From NCBI RefSeq assembly GCF_001698125.1, contig NZ_CP013854.1, forward strand, positions 372,001 through 436,000: a stretch of 64,000 nt of DNA. The letters are read 5' to 3'. Below are positions 18,137-27,173 of this stretch, piece after piece. This DNA comes from Pseudonocardia sp. HH130630-07. GTDB taxonomy: Bacteria > Actinomycetota > Actinomycetes > Mycobacteriales > Pseudonocardiaceae. The notes beneath the pieces were generated by a model. The model saw only the letters and a program-made list of their open reading frames with translations, did not search any database and was not told where the DNA came from. The position numbers were made by a program, and so were the translations under genes. Within the stretch, counting starts at the first letter, position 1. Every line of letters begins with the position of its first letter.

Positions 18137-18751
18137 TCAGACGAACATCCGGCGGAGCAGCTCCCCCGCACCCGCGCGCAGGTCGTCGAGCGCCGTCGGC
18201 GAGCCCGCCAGGTGCCGCAGCAACGCCTGCTGGAACAGACCGTCGAACGCCGCGTAGGCGAAGGACGGCTCGCAGGTCGGCGCGGTCCCGGTGAACCCGG
18301 CGTAGGCCGACACCACCCGCCAGATCATCCGCTGCAGGCTGTCGTCGATCTCCGCGACGTCGGCGCGGAAGGACTCCTCGAACAGCGACTGGGACCGCAG
18401 GTCGTACCAGAGCCGGTGCAGGACGGCGTCGGCCGACAGCGTCGCCGCCAGCCCCTCGCCGACCGCGGCCCGCAGCTCCGGCGCCGTCTCCGCGTCGGAG
18501 ACGATGCCGTCGTACCGCTCGACGCAGGTCTCCTTGTAGCGCCGGACGCAGTAGGTGATCAGCTCGACCTTGTCCGCGAAGTAGTAGTGCAGGACCCCGT
18601 GCGAGAACGGTGAGTTCTGGGCGATCGTCCGCAGGCTGGTACGGGCGTAGCCGAGTTCAGTCAGGGTCAGGAGCGCCGCGTCCGCGAGTTCGCGACGGCG
18701 GTCCTCGAACTTGTCGACCGGTCGCCTCGGCCGGGCGGCTGGGCTGCTCAC
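18137..18751 (-). CDS. TetR family transcriptional regulator
   Basis: A 204-residue repressor. The N-terminal helix-turn-helix is ALLTLTELGYARTSLRTIAQ followed by HGVLHYYFADKVELI, the classic TetR signature. The C-terminal half is an all-helical ligand domain containing FDGLFQQALLRHLAG. GTG 18751 gives the usual length; the frame is open further upstream. It is divergent from the SDR gene, and the 127 bp between them contain a perfect 12-bp palindrome, so it very likely controls both genes. Confidence 0.88.
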   Translation of the reverse strand: MSSPAARPRRPVDKFEDRRRELADAALLTLTELGYARTSLRTIAQNSPFSHGVLHYYFADKVELITYCVRRYKETCVERYDGIVSDAETAPELRAAVGEGLAATLSADAVLHRLWYDLRSQSLFEESFRADVAEIDDSLQRMIWRVVSAYAGFTGTAPTCEPSFAYAAFDGLFQQALLRHLAGSPTALDDLRAGAGELLRRMFV

Positions 18752-18783
18752 CGGGCCGACGATACTCCCGTCCGCGACATGCT

Positions 18784-18817
18784 GGACGATCGTCCTGAAG
18801 AATCTTGACAGTCGTCC
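18784..18817. promoter_or_regulatory. predicted TetR operator pair overlapping the SDR promoter
   Basis: GGACGATCGTCC (18784-18795) is a perfect 12-bp palindrome. TGACAGTCGTCC (18806-18817) matches it at 9 of 12 positions, and its centre is 22 bp away, two helical turns. TTGACA (18805-18810), a -35-like hexamer for the SDR gene, overlaps the second site, so repressor binding there would block the promoter. Confidence 0.65.
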
Positions 18818-18878
18818 AGAGATCGGACACGGTCGTGACCGGCGCCGTGTGGTGCCGGTCACGAACGGAGGGACGGCG

Positions 18879-19670
18879 ATGTCCACGACGGATCTGACGG
18901 GACGGGTGGCGCTGGTCACCGGTGGGGCGCGCGGCCTGGGCGCCGGTGCCGCCGAGGCGCTGGCCGGGGCGGGCGCCCGGGTGATGGTCGCCGACGTGCT
19001 CACCGAAGCCGGTGAACGCACCGCGGCCCGGCTCGAGGGCGCCGCGTTCGTCGAGCTCGACGTCACCGACGACGCGCGGTGGGCCGCCGCCGTGGCGCAC
19101 ACCGTGCAGACCCTCGGCCGGCTCGACGTCGTGGTGAACAACGCCGGTATCGAGGTCACCCAGCTGATCGCCGACGCCGAGCCGGACGCGCACCGGGCGA
19201 TGTTCGACGTGAACCTGCTCGGCACGCTGCTCGGGACCAAGCACGCGTTCCGCGCCATGCGCCCCGGCGGAGCCGCCGGGAACGGCGGCACGGTGATCAA
19301 CCTCGCCTCGGTCGCGGCGACCATCGCGTTCCCGGCGATCGCCGGCTACTCGGCCACGAAGTCCGGGGTGGACCGGCTGACCCGGGTCGCCGCGGCCGAG
19401 TCCGGCAAGCTCGGCTACGGCGTCCGGGTCAACTGCCTGTTCCCCGGGCTCGTCGCCACCGACATGGGCATGAAGCTCGCCGTGGAGACGGCCGGGCTCG
19501 GCCTGTTCACCGACCCGCAGGACGCGGTCGCCCAGGTCGTCGGGCTCACCCCGTCCGGCAGGCTCGCCGAGGTCTCCGACATCGCCGACGCCGTCGTCTT
19601 CCTGGCCTCGGACGCCTCCCGGTTCGTCAACGGCACCGGGCTCGCCGTCGACGGCGGCATGGGCAGCTGA
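18879..19670 (+). CDS. SDR family NAD(P)-dependent oxidoreductase
   Basis: A 263-residue classical short-chain dehydrogenase. The cofactor loop is TGGARGLG (residues about 14-21), NNAG follows, the catalytic Ser lies in INLASVAA, and Tyr-x3-Lys is YSATK. The adenine-ribose position has D in VADV, which favours NAD. The start at 18879 is preceded by GGAGGGA. The C-terminus is the usual substrate-binding lid ending in VDGG. It is paired divergently with the TetR gene, suggesting substrate-induced expression. The substrate is unknown. Confidence 0.93.
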   Translation: MSTTDLTGRVALVTGGARGLGAGAAEALAGAGARVMVADVLTEAGERTAARLEGAAFVELDVTDDARWAAAVAHTVQTLGRLDVVVNNAGIEVTQLIADAEPDAHRAMFDVNLLGTLLGTKHAFRAMRPGGAAGNGGTVINLASVAATIAFPAIAGYSATKSGVDRLTRVAAAESGKLGYGVRVNCLFPGLVATDMGMKLAVETAGLGLFTDPQDAVAQVVGLTPSGRLAEVSDIADAVVFLASDASRFVNGTGLAVDGGMGS

Positions 19671-19709
19671 CCGCCCCGGGCGGGCGTCGCGGCGGGCACG
19701 GGCCACGGC

Positions 19710-22160
19710 TCACGGAGCGGGCAGGGCCGCGGCGCCGTCGAACACCACGCGGCGGGTGGCGGCCGGGTCCGTCCCCGTGTCGACCGTGACCGTCAGCGGT
19801 GCCGTCGCGACGACCCGCACCCGGTCGTCGGGGGTCCGGACCGGGCCGGGCGCGTCGAACGGGAACGTGACGGTGACCGGCTCCGTGGCACGCCGGGGGT
19901 CGGCGACCGCGATCTCGGTCGCGCCGTCGCCGACGTGCACCCCGATGCTGCACGACCGGTCGGCGGTGAAGCCTGCGGCCTGCGCGGGGGCGAAGAAGTG
20001 CCCGAACCACCGCCCCTCGCCGTCGTGGAGCAGGTGGCACCGCGCGTCGGCCGCCACGACCACGACGCCGGGGGCCTCCGCGGCGCTGCTCGTCGCGGCC
20101 GCGTCGGCGCCGGGGAGGATCTGGTAGGCGTAGCCCGCGTCCGTGGCACCGGAGTCGCCGTGGATCCGCTCGACCCGGACGTAGTCGCGCTCGATCGGCG
20201 TCGGGTCCGAGTTCTTCAGCGTGTCGATCGTGGTCCAGCTCCCGCTGCGGGACTCGATCCGGACCCGCACCGGCTCGGGAGCCCCGCCCGGCCGCGCCAG
20301 CAGCACGATCCCGGCGTGCCCGGCCACGTGCACGGACGTGCGCGCCTGCACCGGATCACCACCGGTGCCGGCGGGCAGCGCGGTGCCGTCCGCCTGCACC
20401 GCGGGTACACCGCCCTTCGGGTAGCCGCGGTTCTCCAGCACCGTGCGGACCTCGGTGCCCGAGGAGTCGGTGATCGCGCTGCCGAGGCAGACCACGGAGC
20501 CGGGCAGGTAGGTCCAGGACGTCAACGCCGACAGGTTGCCCCGGTCGTTGGTCAGGTCCATCGCGGTCGATCCGCTGTCCCCGCCCAGGGTGGTGCCACC
20601 GGCGTAGGTGTTCTTCGCCGCCGGGATGCTGGTGCCCTCCTCGGCGTGCGGCTCCAGCTCTTGGGAGTTCGCGGTGACACCGGCCGGGGCGTAGGGGTCG
20701 ACGGTGGGCCAGTAGCCGTCGTCGTAGTGGTCGTGGCGGCTCTCGGTGTAGAGGAACATCATGCCGTCGCCCTGGTACCAGCCGTACTGGTTCTGCCGGT
20801 TGCCCCACTCGAAACGGCCGATCCGCGTCGAGGACGTGTTGACCACCGCGGCCCAGGTACCGCCGTGGTGGACCATCCGTTCCTGCAGGTGGGTGTGGAC
20901 GGTGCCGGACAGCCGGGGCGCGGGGCTCAGCTCCGGGTCGGTGAGCAGGTCGACGCAGCGCGCGGTGTTGGCGACGCCCATCCCGGCCGTGCCCAGGTCC
21001 AGGCCGGGTGTGCGCTCGAGCCACCCGCGCGCCGTCGCCCGCAGCGCCGTGCGGCGCTCCGCCGGGGCGCTCTCGGCGAGCAGGTGGACGGCGGCGGCCA
21101 GGCCGAGACCGTTGTCGATCTCCAGGATGTCCGACCGGGAGACCCCCCGGCCCCGGGTCGTGCTCATCGTCCGGGCGTCCCACTGGAACGGGGTGAACGC
21201 GCGGTCCACCGCGTCGTAGAAGACGGTGGGGTCGGCGTCTTCCAGCGACCACTCGGAGCCCTGCAGCATCCACAGCGCCGCGGCCACCCGGCTCAGCAGG
21301 ACGGTGCCGTACCCGCCGACGTACGGGAGCCGGCGGTGCTGGATGAGCGAGCCGTCGGCGTAGATGCCGTCCCCGCTGGTCGCGAACGCGAACACGTCGT
21401 CGCGGCCGCCGCCCTCCTCGTCGCTGAACGCCGCCCGGCCGCTCTCGGTGGCGGCGGGGTCCGCGCCGAGCACCCCCCGGAGCACCGCGATCGTGGCCTT
21501 GTCCGTCCGGTTGGCGCTGACCTCCCGGATGTCCTCGCCGCGCAGGTTGGGGTTCGGGACGAGGGTGCGGCAGGCGTCCAGGAGCGCGGTGCGGGTCGCG
21601 GCCGGGACCTCGGCACCGAGCAGCACCAGTGCGTCCATGATGGCCTTCGGGGCGCCGATCTCCCGGTTGTACCAGTTGCCGACCGTGGCCATCTCCGGCT
21701 TCTCCGCCGGGGTGAAGTACCGGGCCACCAGCTCCAGCCCACCGACCGCGGCGTCGCGGACCTCGGTCCTCCCCTGATGGACGCTGCCCTCGGTCGCCCA
21801 GGCGAGCGCGATCGACTGCAGCTCGTCGGCCGTGCTCTGCAGGTTGACGAAGTGCTGCGCCTCGGAGTCCAGCCGGTCGATCGGCCGGTCCGGCCAGACC
21901 CCGGACGGCACCGGGCCGGATCCCGTCGCGATGTCGCCCAGCAACCCGGCGACCGTCGCGTCGACGGCGTCGCGCCGCGCGACGATCCGGGCGTCGTCGC
22001 TCATCCAGGGTGCTCCGGTGAGGAACTCCCGCCGCCGGGCCAGCACCAGGTCGGCCGGACCCTCGGCGTGCGCGGTCGCGGTGCTCAGCCGGGATCCGAG
22101 GAGCGCCACGGTCGCGGTGACCAGCGCTCCGGACAGGACGGTACGGCGGGGTACGGGCAT
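19710..22160 (-). CDS. secreted polysaccharide lyase family 8 (hyaluronate/xanthan lyase-like)
   Basis: An 816-residue secreted enzyme. A twin-arginine signal (PRRTVLSGALV) is followed by a cleavage region near ATAHAEG. The alpha-domain has NWYNREIGAPKAI, matching the NWW-x2-EIG-x-P block of PL8 enzymes. The catalytic His-Tyr region is seen as DGSLIQHR then GGYG, and the Arg/Glu pair in SRSDILEIDNG. The central and C-terminal parts are the beta-sandwich domains. PL8 members cleave hyaluronan, chondroitin or xanthan by beta-elimination; the substrate is not decidable here. GAGGAGG precedes the ATG at 22160. Confidence 0.93.
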   Translation of the reverse strand: MPVPRRTVLSGALVTATVALLGSRLSTATAHAEGPADLVLARRREFLTGAPWMSDDARIVARRDAVDATVAGLLGDIATGSGPVPSGVWPDRPIDRLDSEAQHFVNLQSTADELQSIALAWATEGSVHQGRTEVRDAAVGGLELVARYFTPAEKPEMATVGNWYNREIGAPKAIMDALVLLGAEVPAATRTALLDACRTLVPNPNLRGEDIREVSANRTDKATIAVLRGVLGADPAATESGRAAFSDEEGGGRDDVFAFATSGDGIYADGSLIQHRRLPYVGGYGTVLLSRVAAALWMLQGSEWSLEDADPTVFYDAVDRAFTPFQWDARTMSTTRGRGVSRSDILEIDNGLGLAAAVHLLAESAPAERRTALRATARGWLERTPGLDLGTAGMGVANTARCVDLLTDPELSPAPRLSGTVHTHLQERMVHHGGTWAAVVNTSSTRIGRFEWGNRQNQYGWYQGDGMMFLYTESRHDHYDDGYWPTVDPYAPAGVTANSQELEPHAEEGTSIPAAKNTYAGGTTLGGDSGSTAMDLTNDRGNLSALTSWTYLPGSVVCLGSAITDSSGTEVRTVLENRGYPKGGVPAVQADGTALPAGTGGDPVQARTSVHVAGHAGIVLLARPGGAPEPVRVRIESRSGSWTTIDTLKNSDPTPIERDYVRVERIHGDSGATDAGYAYQILPGADAAATSSAAEAPGVVVVAADARCHLLHDGEGRWFGHFFAPAQAAGFTADRSCSIGVHVGDGATEIAVADPRRATEPVTVTFPFDAPGPVRTPDDRVRVVATAPLTVTVDTGTDPAATRRVVFDGAAALPAP

Positions 22161-22329
22161 CACGGCCTCCTCGGCGTGCGGGCGCGCCCCTCGGTGTCGG
22201 GACCGGGCGCCGCCGTACCGTGCCCGGAACTGGTTGCTCCCGCAAGTAGTCGAGGCGTGTCGCGCCCCGATTGGGCCGGGTGGCGGCGGCCCGCTGCACC
22301 GGTGGCGCGGTGCCCTGCGGCCCGGCCGG

Positions 22330-22971
22330 TCACCGCATCCTCGGATCCGCCGACGGGTCGGCGTAGGGGCTCGGGCAGCCTCCGGCGACGGCGTCGGGGC
22401 GCAGTTCGTAGTGCCACGGCTCGTTGAGGTAGACCTGGCACAGCCCGTAGGCGTCGCCGTGGTCGGCGAGCCAGTACGCGGCGTCGGTGCGGCCGATGTC
22501 CACCGCGTCTCCCGCCACGTGCAGCGACGTGTCCGCGGTGGCGACCCGCTGGGCGGCGTACTGCGGCCCGTACCGGGCGACGGCGTCGTCGTACATGTGC
22601 TGCTGCAACTGCGGCGACCGCCAGCCGCTGGTCACGTACAACGTGATCCCCCTGGCCGCGGCGTCCGGCGCGGCCAGGCGCAGGGCCGCGAGCAGGCCGG
22701 GGTCGAGGTTGTCCACGGCCGGGAGCCCGTCGTCGGTGACCGTCAGGTCGTCCGGGACGTCACCGGCGGCCGGTCCGGGTGCGTACGGGGCGTCGGGGGG
22801 CGGGGGTTCCGCGGCCACCGCCGGCGCGGGGGCCGGCGGCGGCACCGGGAGCGTGGCCGTCGCCACCCCGGCACCGAGGACGCCGACCACCACGGCGGCG
22901 ACCGCCAGCACCGTCGGGGGCGTCGGCCGGCCGGACCGGGTCCGTGGTCGTGCTGCGGGACGAGGGGTCAC
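22330..22971 (-). CDS. M15 family D-alanyl-D-alanine carboxypeptidase (VanY-like)
   Basis: About 213 residues. It has one N-terminal membrane anchor or signal (TVLAVAAVVVGVLGAGVA) then a proline-rich linker, and a C-terminal zinc peptidase domain. The metal ligands are visible in SLHVAGDAVDIG (H and D) and EPWHYEL (catalytic E and third H), the M15B pattern. SGWRSPQLQQHMYDD also fits. The GTG at 22971 is chosen; a TTG four codons upstream is possible. The usual role is trimming peptidoglycan stem peptides. Confidence 0.9.
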   Translation of the reverse strand: MTPRPAARPRTRSGRPTPPTVLAVAAVVVGVLGAGVATATLPVPPPAPAPAVAAEPPPPDAPYAPGPAAGDVPDDLTVTDDGLPAVDNLDPGLLAALRLAAPDAAARGITLYVTSGWRSPQLQQHMYDDAVARYGPQYAAQRVATADTSLHVAGDAVDIGRTDAAYWLADHGDAYGLCQVYLNEPWHYELRPDAVAGGCPSPYADPSADPRMR

Positions 22972-23089
22972 GACGCCAGTCAAGGCCGCGCCATGTTGCC
23001 GGGGCGTATCCGATTCCGGTCGTCGCGGCCCCGGGGCGCCGCGACGGTTCCCGGACCCGCCCGTCGCCCCGGATCCGGGAACCGTCGCC

Positions 23090-24907
23090 TCAGGACAGGT
23101 GGTGCCGCTCCTGCAGGCCGTACACCGGCGTCGGGATCCCCTCCTGCCGGGCCTTGAGCTGCAACGCCAGGTACAGCGAGTAGAACCGGCTCTGGTGCAG
23201 GTTCCCGCCGTGGAACCACAGGTTCGGCTGCTGGGTGGGCTTCCACATGTTGCGCTGCTCGCCCTCCCACGGGCCGGGGTCCTTGGTCGTGTCGGACCCG
23301 AGACCCCACACCTTGCCGACCCGGTCGGCGACGTCCTGGCCGACGATGTCGGCCGCGAGCCCGTTCATCGACCGGTACCCGGTGGCGAACACGACGAGAT
23401 CGGCGTCGAGCTCGGTGCCGTCGGCCAGGCGCACCCCGGAACCGGTGAACTCCTGGACCTGGCCGCGGACCAGCCGCACCTCGCCGTCGGCGACGAGCTG
23501 GGCGGCACCGACGTCGATGTAGTAGCCCGACCCCCGCCGCAGGTACTTCATGAACAGACCCGAGTCGTCGTCGCCGAAGTCGAGCTCGAAACCCGCCTTC
23601 TCCAGCTTGGCGTAGAAGTCCGCGTCGACCTCCCGGACCCGGTCGTAGTTCGGCTTCTCGAACCGGTTCATGATCCGGTACGGCAGCGACGCGAAGATCA
23701 TGTCCGCGGTGCGGGTGTCGATCCCGTTCGCGACCGCCTCCTCCGAGTACAGCCCCTTGAGGCAGTGCTCCAGGAGCGACTCCGACCGGATGATGTGGGT
23801 CGAGGAGCGCTGCAGCATCGTGACGTCCGCGCCGACCTCCCAGAGGGCGCCGCAGATGTCGAACGCCGAGTTGTTCGACCCGACGACCACGACCTTCCTC
23901 CCGGCGTAGGCGTCCGGCCCGGGGTGCTCGGAGGAGTGCTGGACCTCGCCCCGGTACTGCTCCCGGCCGGGGAGGTCGGGGACGTTCGGCTTACCGGAGA
24001 CCCCCAGCGCGACGACGAGCTGGCGCGGCCGCAGCGTGATCTCCTCCCCGGCCCGGTCGACGACGACCGACCAGCGGCCCGATCCCTCGTCGAACGTCGC
24101 CGAGCGGGCCGTCGTCGAGCCCCAGTAGTTCAGCTCCATGATCCGGGTGTAGAACTCCAGCCAGTCGCCGATCTTGTCCTTCGGCGCGAACACCGGCCAG
24201 TTCTCCGGGAACTTCAGGTACGGCAGGTGGTCGTACCAGACCGGGTCGTGCAGGGCGAGGCTCTTGTACCGGCGACGCCAGGAGTCACCCGGCCGCTCGT
24301 TGCGCTCGACGACGATCGTCTCGACGCCCAGCTGCCGCAGCCGCGCGCCGAGCGCGATGCCGCCCTGCCCCCCGCCGATGACCACGACCTCCGGGTCCCG
24401 GTCCCGGCCGAGCTCGGCCAGCTCGGTCTCGCGCCGTTCCTTCCAGGTCACCCGGTCCGGGTTGGCACCGTGCTCGGTGCCGAACGGGCGGTTCACCCCG
24501 CTCGGCTCCTCGTGGCCGGTCAGCTCGTCGAGCGTGGTGAGCAGCGTCCACGCCCTCGGCGTGCCCGCGTCGGAGACCAGCCGGACGTGACCCGACCCGC
24601 GGCCCACGGCCGTACCGAAGGTGAACCACGCCTCGGTGACGCCGTCGGCGGAGGTGGGCTCGGCGGTGAGCGTCCACGCGCCGGGGTCGGTGTGCTCCAG
24701 CGTCTGCGTCAGCAGGTCGCGGACGCCGTCGTGGTGCTCGACCGTCTTCAGGTTCCAGGTGAACGCGATCAGGTCCCGCCAGTAGCTCTCGGCGGCGAAC
24801 AACGAGACCGCCCGCTCGACGTCGCGGGCCGACAGCGCGTCCGCGAACTCCCCCAGCCAGCCCTCTGCGGTCCTGCGGGCGGCGGACTTCTCCTGTGTGG
24901 TGGTCAC
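23090..24907 (-). CDS. FAD-dependent monooxygenase with an N-terminal SnoaL-like domain
   Basis: A 605-residue flavoprotein. Residues about 1-140 resemble a SnoaL/NTF2-like domain (ALSARDVERAVSLF..ESYWRDL). The rest is a flavin monooxygenase of the FMO/CzcO type: FAD loop VVIGGGQGGIALGARL, fingerprint-like YRGEVQHSSE, second nucleotide-binding fold VVVVGSNNSAFDICGAL, and FATGY near the end. The second fold has GSNNSA where GxGxSA is usual, as in several plant YUCCA-like and actinobacterial members. AGGAGGTG sits 8 bp before GTG 24907. The substrate is unknown; it is divergent from the two-component system. Confidence 0.9.
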   Translation of the reverse strand: MTTTQEKSAARRTAEGWLGEFADALSARDVERAVSLFAAESYWRDLIAFTWNLKTVEHHDGVRDLLTQTLEHTDPGAWTLTAEPTSADGVTEAWFTFGTAVGRGSGHVRLVSDAGTPRAWTLLTTLDELTGHEEPSGVNRPFGTEHGANPDRVTWKERRETELAELGRDRDPEVVVIGGGQGGIALGARLRQLGVETIVVERNERPGDSWRRRYKSLALHDPVWYDHLPYLKFPENWPVFAPKDKIGDWLEFYTRIMELNYWGSTTARSATFDEGSGRWSVVVDRAGEEITLRPRQLVVALGVSGKPNVPDLPGREQYRGEVQHSSEHPGPDAYAGRKVVVVGSNNSAFDICGALWEVGADVTMLQRSSTHIIRSESLLEHCLKGLYSEEAVANGIDTRTADMIFASLPYRIMNRFEKPNYDRVREVDADFYAKLEKAGFELDFGDDDSGLFMKYLRRGSGYYIDVGAAQLVADGEVRLVRGQVQEFTGSGVRLADGTELDADLVVFATGYRSMNGLAADIVGQDVADRVGKVWGLGSDTTKDPGPWEGEQRNMWKPTQQPNLWFHGGNLHQSRFYSLYLALQLKARQEGIPTPVYGLQERHHLS

Positions 24908-25018
24908 TGCCGGCACCTCCTGCGAGCGGTTCGCCTCGACCGCGGGGCGCTCGCCGTCCCGGGCGCGGTCCTCGGGGCACGATTCGCAGTGAACACCACC
25001 GGAGTGATCCGCGACACG

Positions 25019-25036
25019 GGTTGCGGTGAGGTTGCG
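25019..25036 (+). promoter_or_regulatory. direct repeat with 11-bp period upstream of the OmpR-type regulator
   Basis: GGTTGCG occurs at 25019-25025 and again at 25030-25036, with a 4-bp spacer. This 7+4 spacing is the arrangement bound by OmpR/PhoB-family regulators. It lies about 42 bp upstream of the response regulator start and between the divergent genes, so autoregulation is plausible. Confidence 0.5.
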
Positions 25037-25077
25037 ACCGCGCCGCCTCGCCATCGGGTGGGGCATGCTCGGCGCTC

Positions 25078-25734
25078 GTGCGGGTTGTGGTGGTCGAGGA
25101 CGACACGGGGGTGGCCGGCGCGGTCGTGGACGCGCTGCGGGCCAGGGGGCACGGCGTGCTGCACGCCGGGACCGCCGCCGCGGCGGCCGAGCTGCTCGCC
25201 GACGCCGAGCTGGTCCTGCTCGACCTCGGGCTCCCGGACGGCGACGGCCTGGCCCTGCTGCGCCGGATCCGCCAGGACTCGGCGGTGCCGGTCATCGTGC
25301 TGACCGCCCGCAGCGCCGAGCGGGACGTGGTGCGGGGCCTGCACCTGGGCGCCGACGACTACCTGGTGAAACCCGTCCGGCTGCGCGAGCTGCTGGCCAG
25401 GATCGACGCGGTCGCCCGCCGCGTCCCGGCCGCCGCGGCCGCGCCGTCGGTCGTCCGGGTCGGGGACCTGGAGATCGACCTGGACGCGCGGCGGGTCACC
25501 GCGGACGGGCGCGACCTGGCGCTGACCGCCAAGGAGTACGCGATCGTCGCGGCGCTGGCCCGGCGGCCCGGCGTGGCTGTCAGCCGCCAGCAGGTGCTCG
25601 ACGAGGTGTGGGGCGACGCGACGGTCGCCGGCTCGAAGTCGCTGGACGTGCACGTCGCGGCCCTGCGGGCGAAGCTCGACCGGCCCGGCCTGCTCGCCAC
25701 CGTGCGCGGCTTCGGCTTCCGGCTGGGCCGGTGA
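25078..25734 (+). CDS. OmpR family response regulator (TctD-like)
   Basis: A 218-residue regulator. The receiver domain has VVVEDD at the N-terminus, the phospho-acceptor Asp in LVLLDLGLPDGDG (about residue 50), T in VLTARS and K in DDYLVKP. The C-terminal winged helix includes LTAKEYAIVAALARRPGVAVSRQQVLDEVWG. The kinase gene starts 5 bp after its stop. The arrangement regulator-kinase-periplasmic binding protein resembles TctD/TctE-type systems that respond to carboxylates. Confidence 0.93.
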   Translation: MRVVVVEDDTGVAGAVVDALRARGHGVLHAGTAAAAAELLADAELVLLDLGLPDGDGLALLRRIRQDSAVPVIVLTARSAERDVVRGLHLGADDYLVKPVRLRELLARIDAVARRVPAAAAAPSVVRVGDLEIDLDARRVTADGRDLALTAKEYAIVAALARRPGVAVSRQQVLDEVWGDATVAGSKSLDVHVAALRAKLDRPGLLATVRGFGFRLGR

Positions 25735-25738
25735 CGGC

Positions 25739-27173
25739 GTGCGCCGCCGCCTGCTGCTCGTGCTCAGCGTGTTCTCCCTGCTGACCGTGACGGCGTTCGT
25801 CGTGCCGCTGCTCGACCAGCGCGCGACCGCGCGGGCCCAGGTGTGGACCCTGACCCGGGCCGGGGACCTGGACCGGTTCGTCGCGCTGGCGGCGCGGGCG
25901 GACACCCTCGACGACCTCGAACGCGGGGCCCGCCGGCACGCCGAGCTGTACGGCGAGGGCGTGCTCGTGGTCGACGCGCAGCGCCGCACCGTCGTCGCGG
26001 CCGGGCTCGCGCCGGACGATCCCGGGGTCGGGGCCGCGCTGGACGCGGTGCTGCGCAACCAGCCCTCCGGCGGTCCGCCGCGGGTGACCCCGTTCTCCAC
26101 CGCGCCGCAGCTGCTCTGGCAGCCGGTCGGCACCGGGACCCGGGCCGAAGGCGCGGTGGTGCTGCGGGCCGACCCGTCCCGGGCGGCCGCCGACGTCGGC
26201 TGGACCTGGGTGCTGGTGCTCGCCGGTGCGCTGGCGGCCGCGTGCGCGTTCGCCGTGCTGGCGCTGCTGCTGGCCCGCTGGGTGCTGCGGCCGATCGGGG
26301 CGCTGGCCGGCGGGGTCGGGGCCGTCGCCGGGGGGCGGGCCGGGGCCCAGATCGCCGTCTCCGACGGCCCGGTGGAGCTGCGCGAGCTGGCGGGCTCGTT
26401 CAACCGGATGTCGGCCGCCGTGCAGGCCGGGGCCGAGGAGCAGCAGCGGCTCGTCGCCGACGCCTCGCACCAGATCCGCAACCCGCTGGCGGCGTTGCGA
26501 CTGCGGGTCGACGGCCTCGACCCGCACGTCGGCGCGGGCGGGCGGTCCGCCTACGAGTCGGCGCTCGGCGAGGTCGACCGCCTGGAACGGCTGCTGGACG
26601 GGATGCTCGGGCTGGCCTCGGCGGAGGCGACGGCGTCGGCGGTGGCGGCCGGGTCGGCCGGGTCCCCGCTGTGCGACGCCGCGTCCGTCGCCGCCGGCCG
26701 GGTCGACGCCTGGCGGCCCGCGGCCGACGCCGCCGGGGTCGCGCTCTCCGGGCCCCCGGTACCCGGTGCCGCCGCACCGGCCACCGAGGGCACCGGGGTC
26801 ACCGGCGGGCCGGGACGGCGGGACGGAGGTCGGCTGGCCCGCCGGCGACCTGGAGCAGGTGCTGGACGTGCTGATCGACAACGCGATCCGGCACACCGGG
26901 CGCGGGACCACGGTGGACGTGCGCTGGTCGCCCGGTCCCGGCCGGACCGTCGTCGTCACGGTCGCCGACGACGGGCCCGGTCTCGCCGTCGCCGACCGGC
27001 CGCGCGCCCGGCAACGGTTCTGGCAGGGCGGTTCCCCCGGCGCCGGTGGCAGCTCGGGGCTCGGGCTGGCCATCGCCGACCGCCTGGTCACCGCGCGCGG
27101 CGGCCGGCTCGACCTGGGTCCCTCGCCGGCCGGGGGCCTGCTCGTCACGCTGGTGCTGGAGCGGACCCGATGA
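25739..27173 (+). pseudogene. sensor histidine kinase, frameshifted near 26800-26825
   Basis: The N-terminal part reads in the frame starting at GTG 25739: transmembrane helix 1, a periplasmic stretch, helix 2 (WVLVLAGALAAACAFAVLAL), HAMP, and the phospho-His box DASHQIRNPLAAL. The ATPase part (DNAIRHTG, DDGPGLA, GSSGLGLAI) reads in the frame one base further on, ending at 27173. The switch falls in the G/C-rich stretch around 26800-26825, consistent with one extra base (or two missing). The first frame has no stop and runs on in frame into the downstream TAXI gene. This may be a real mutation or a sequencing error. Confidence 0.85.
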
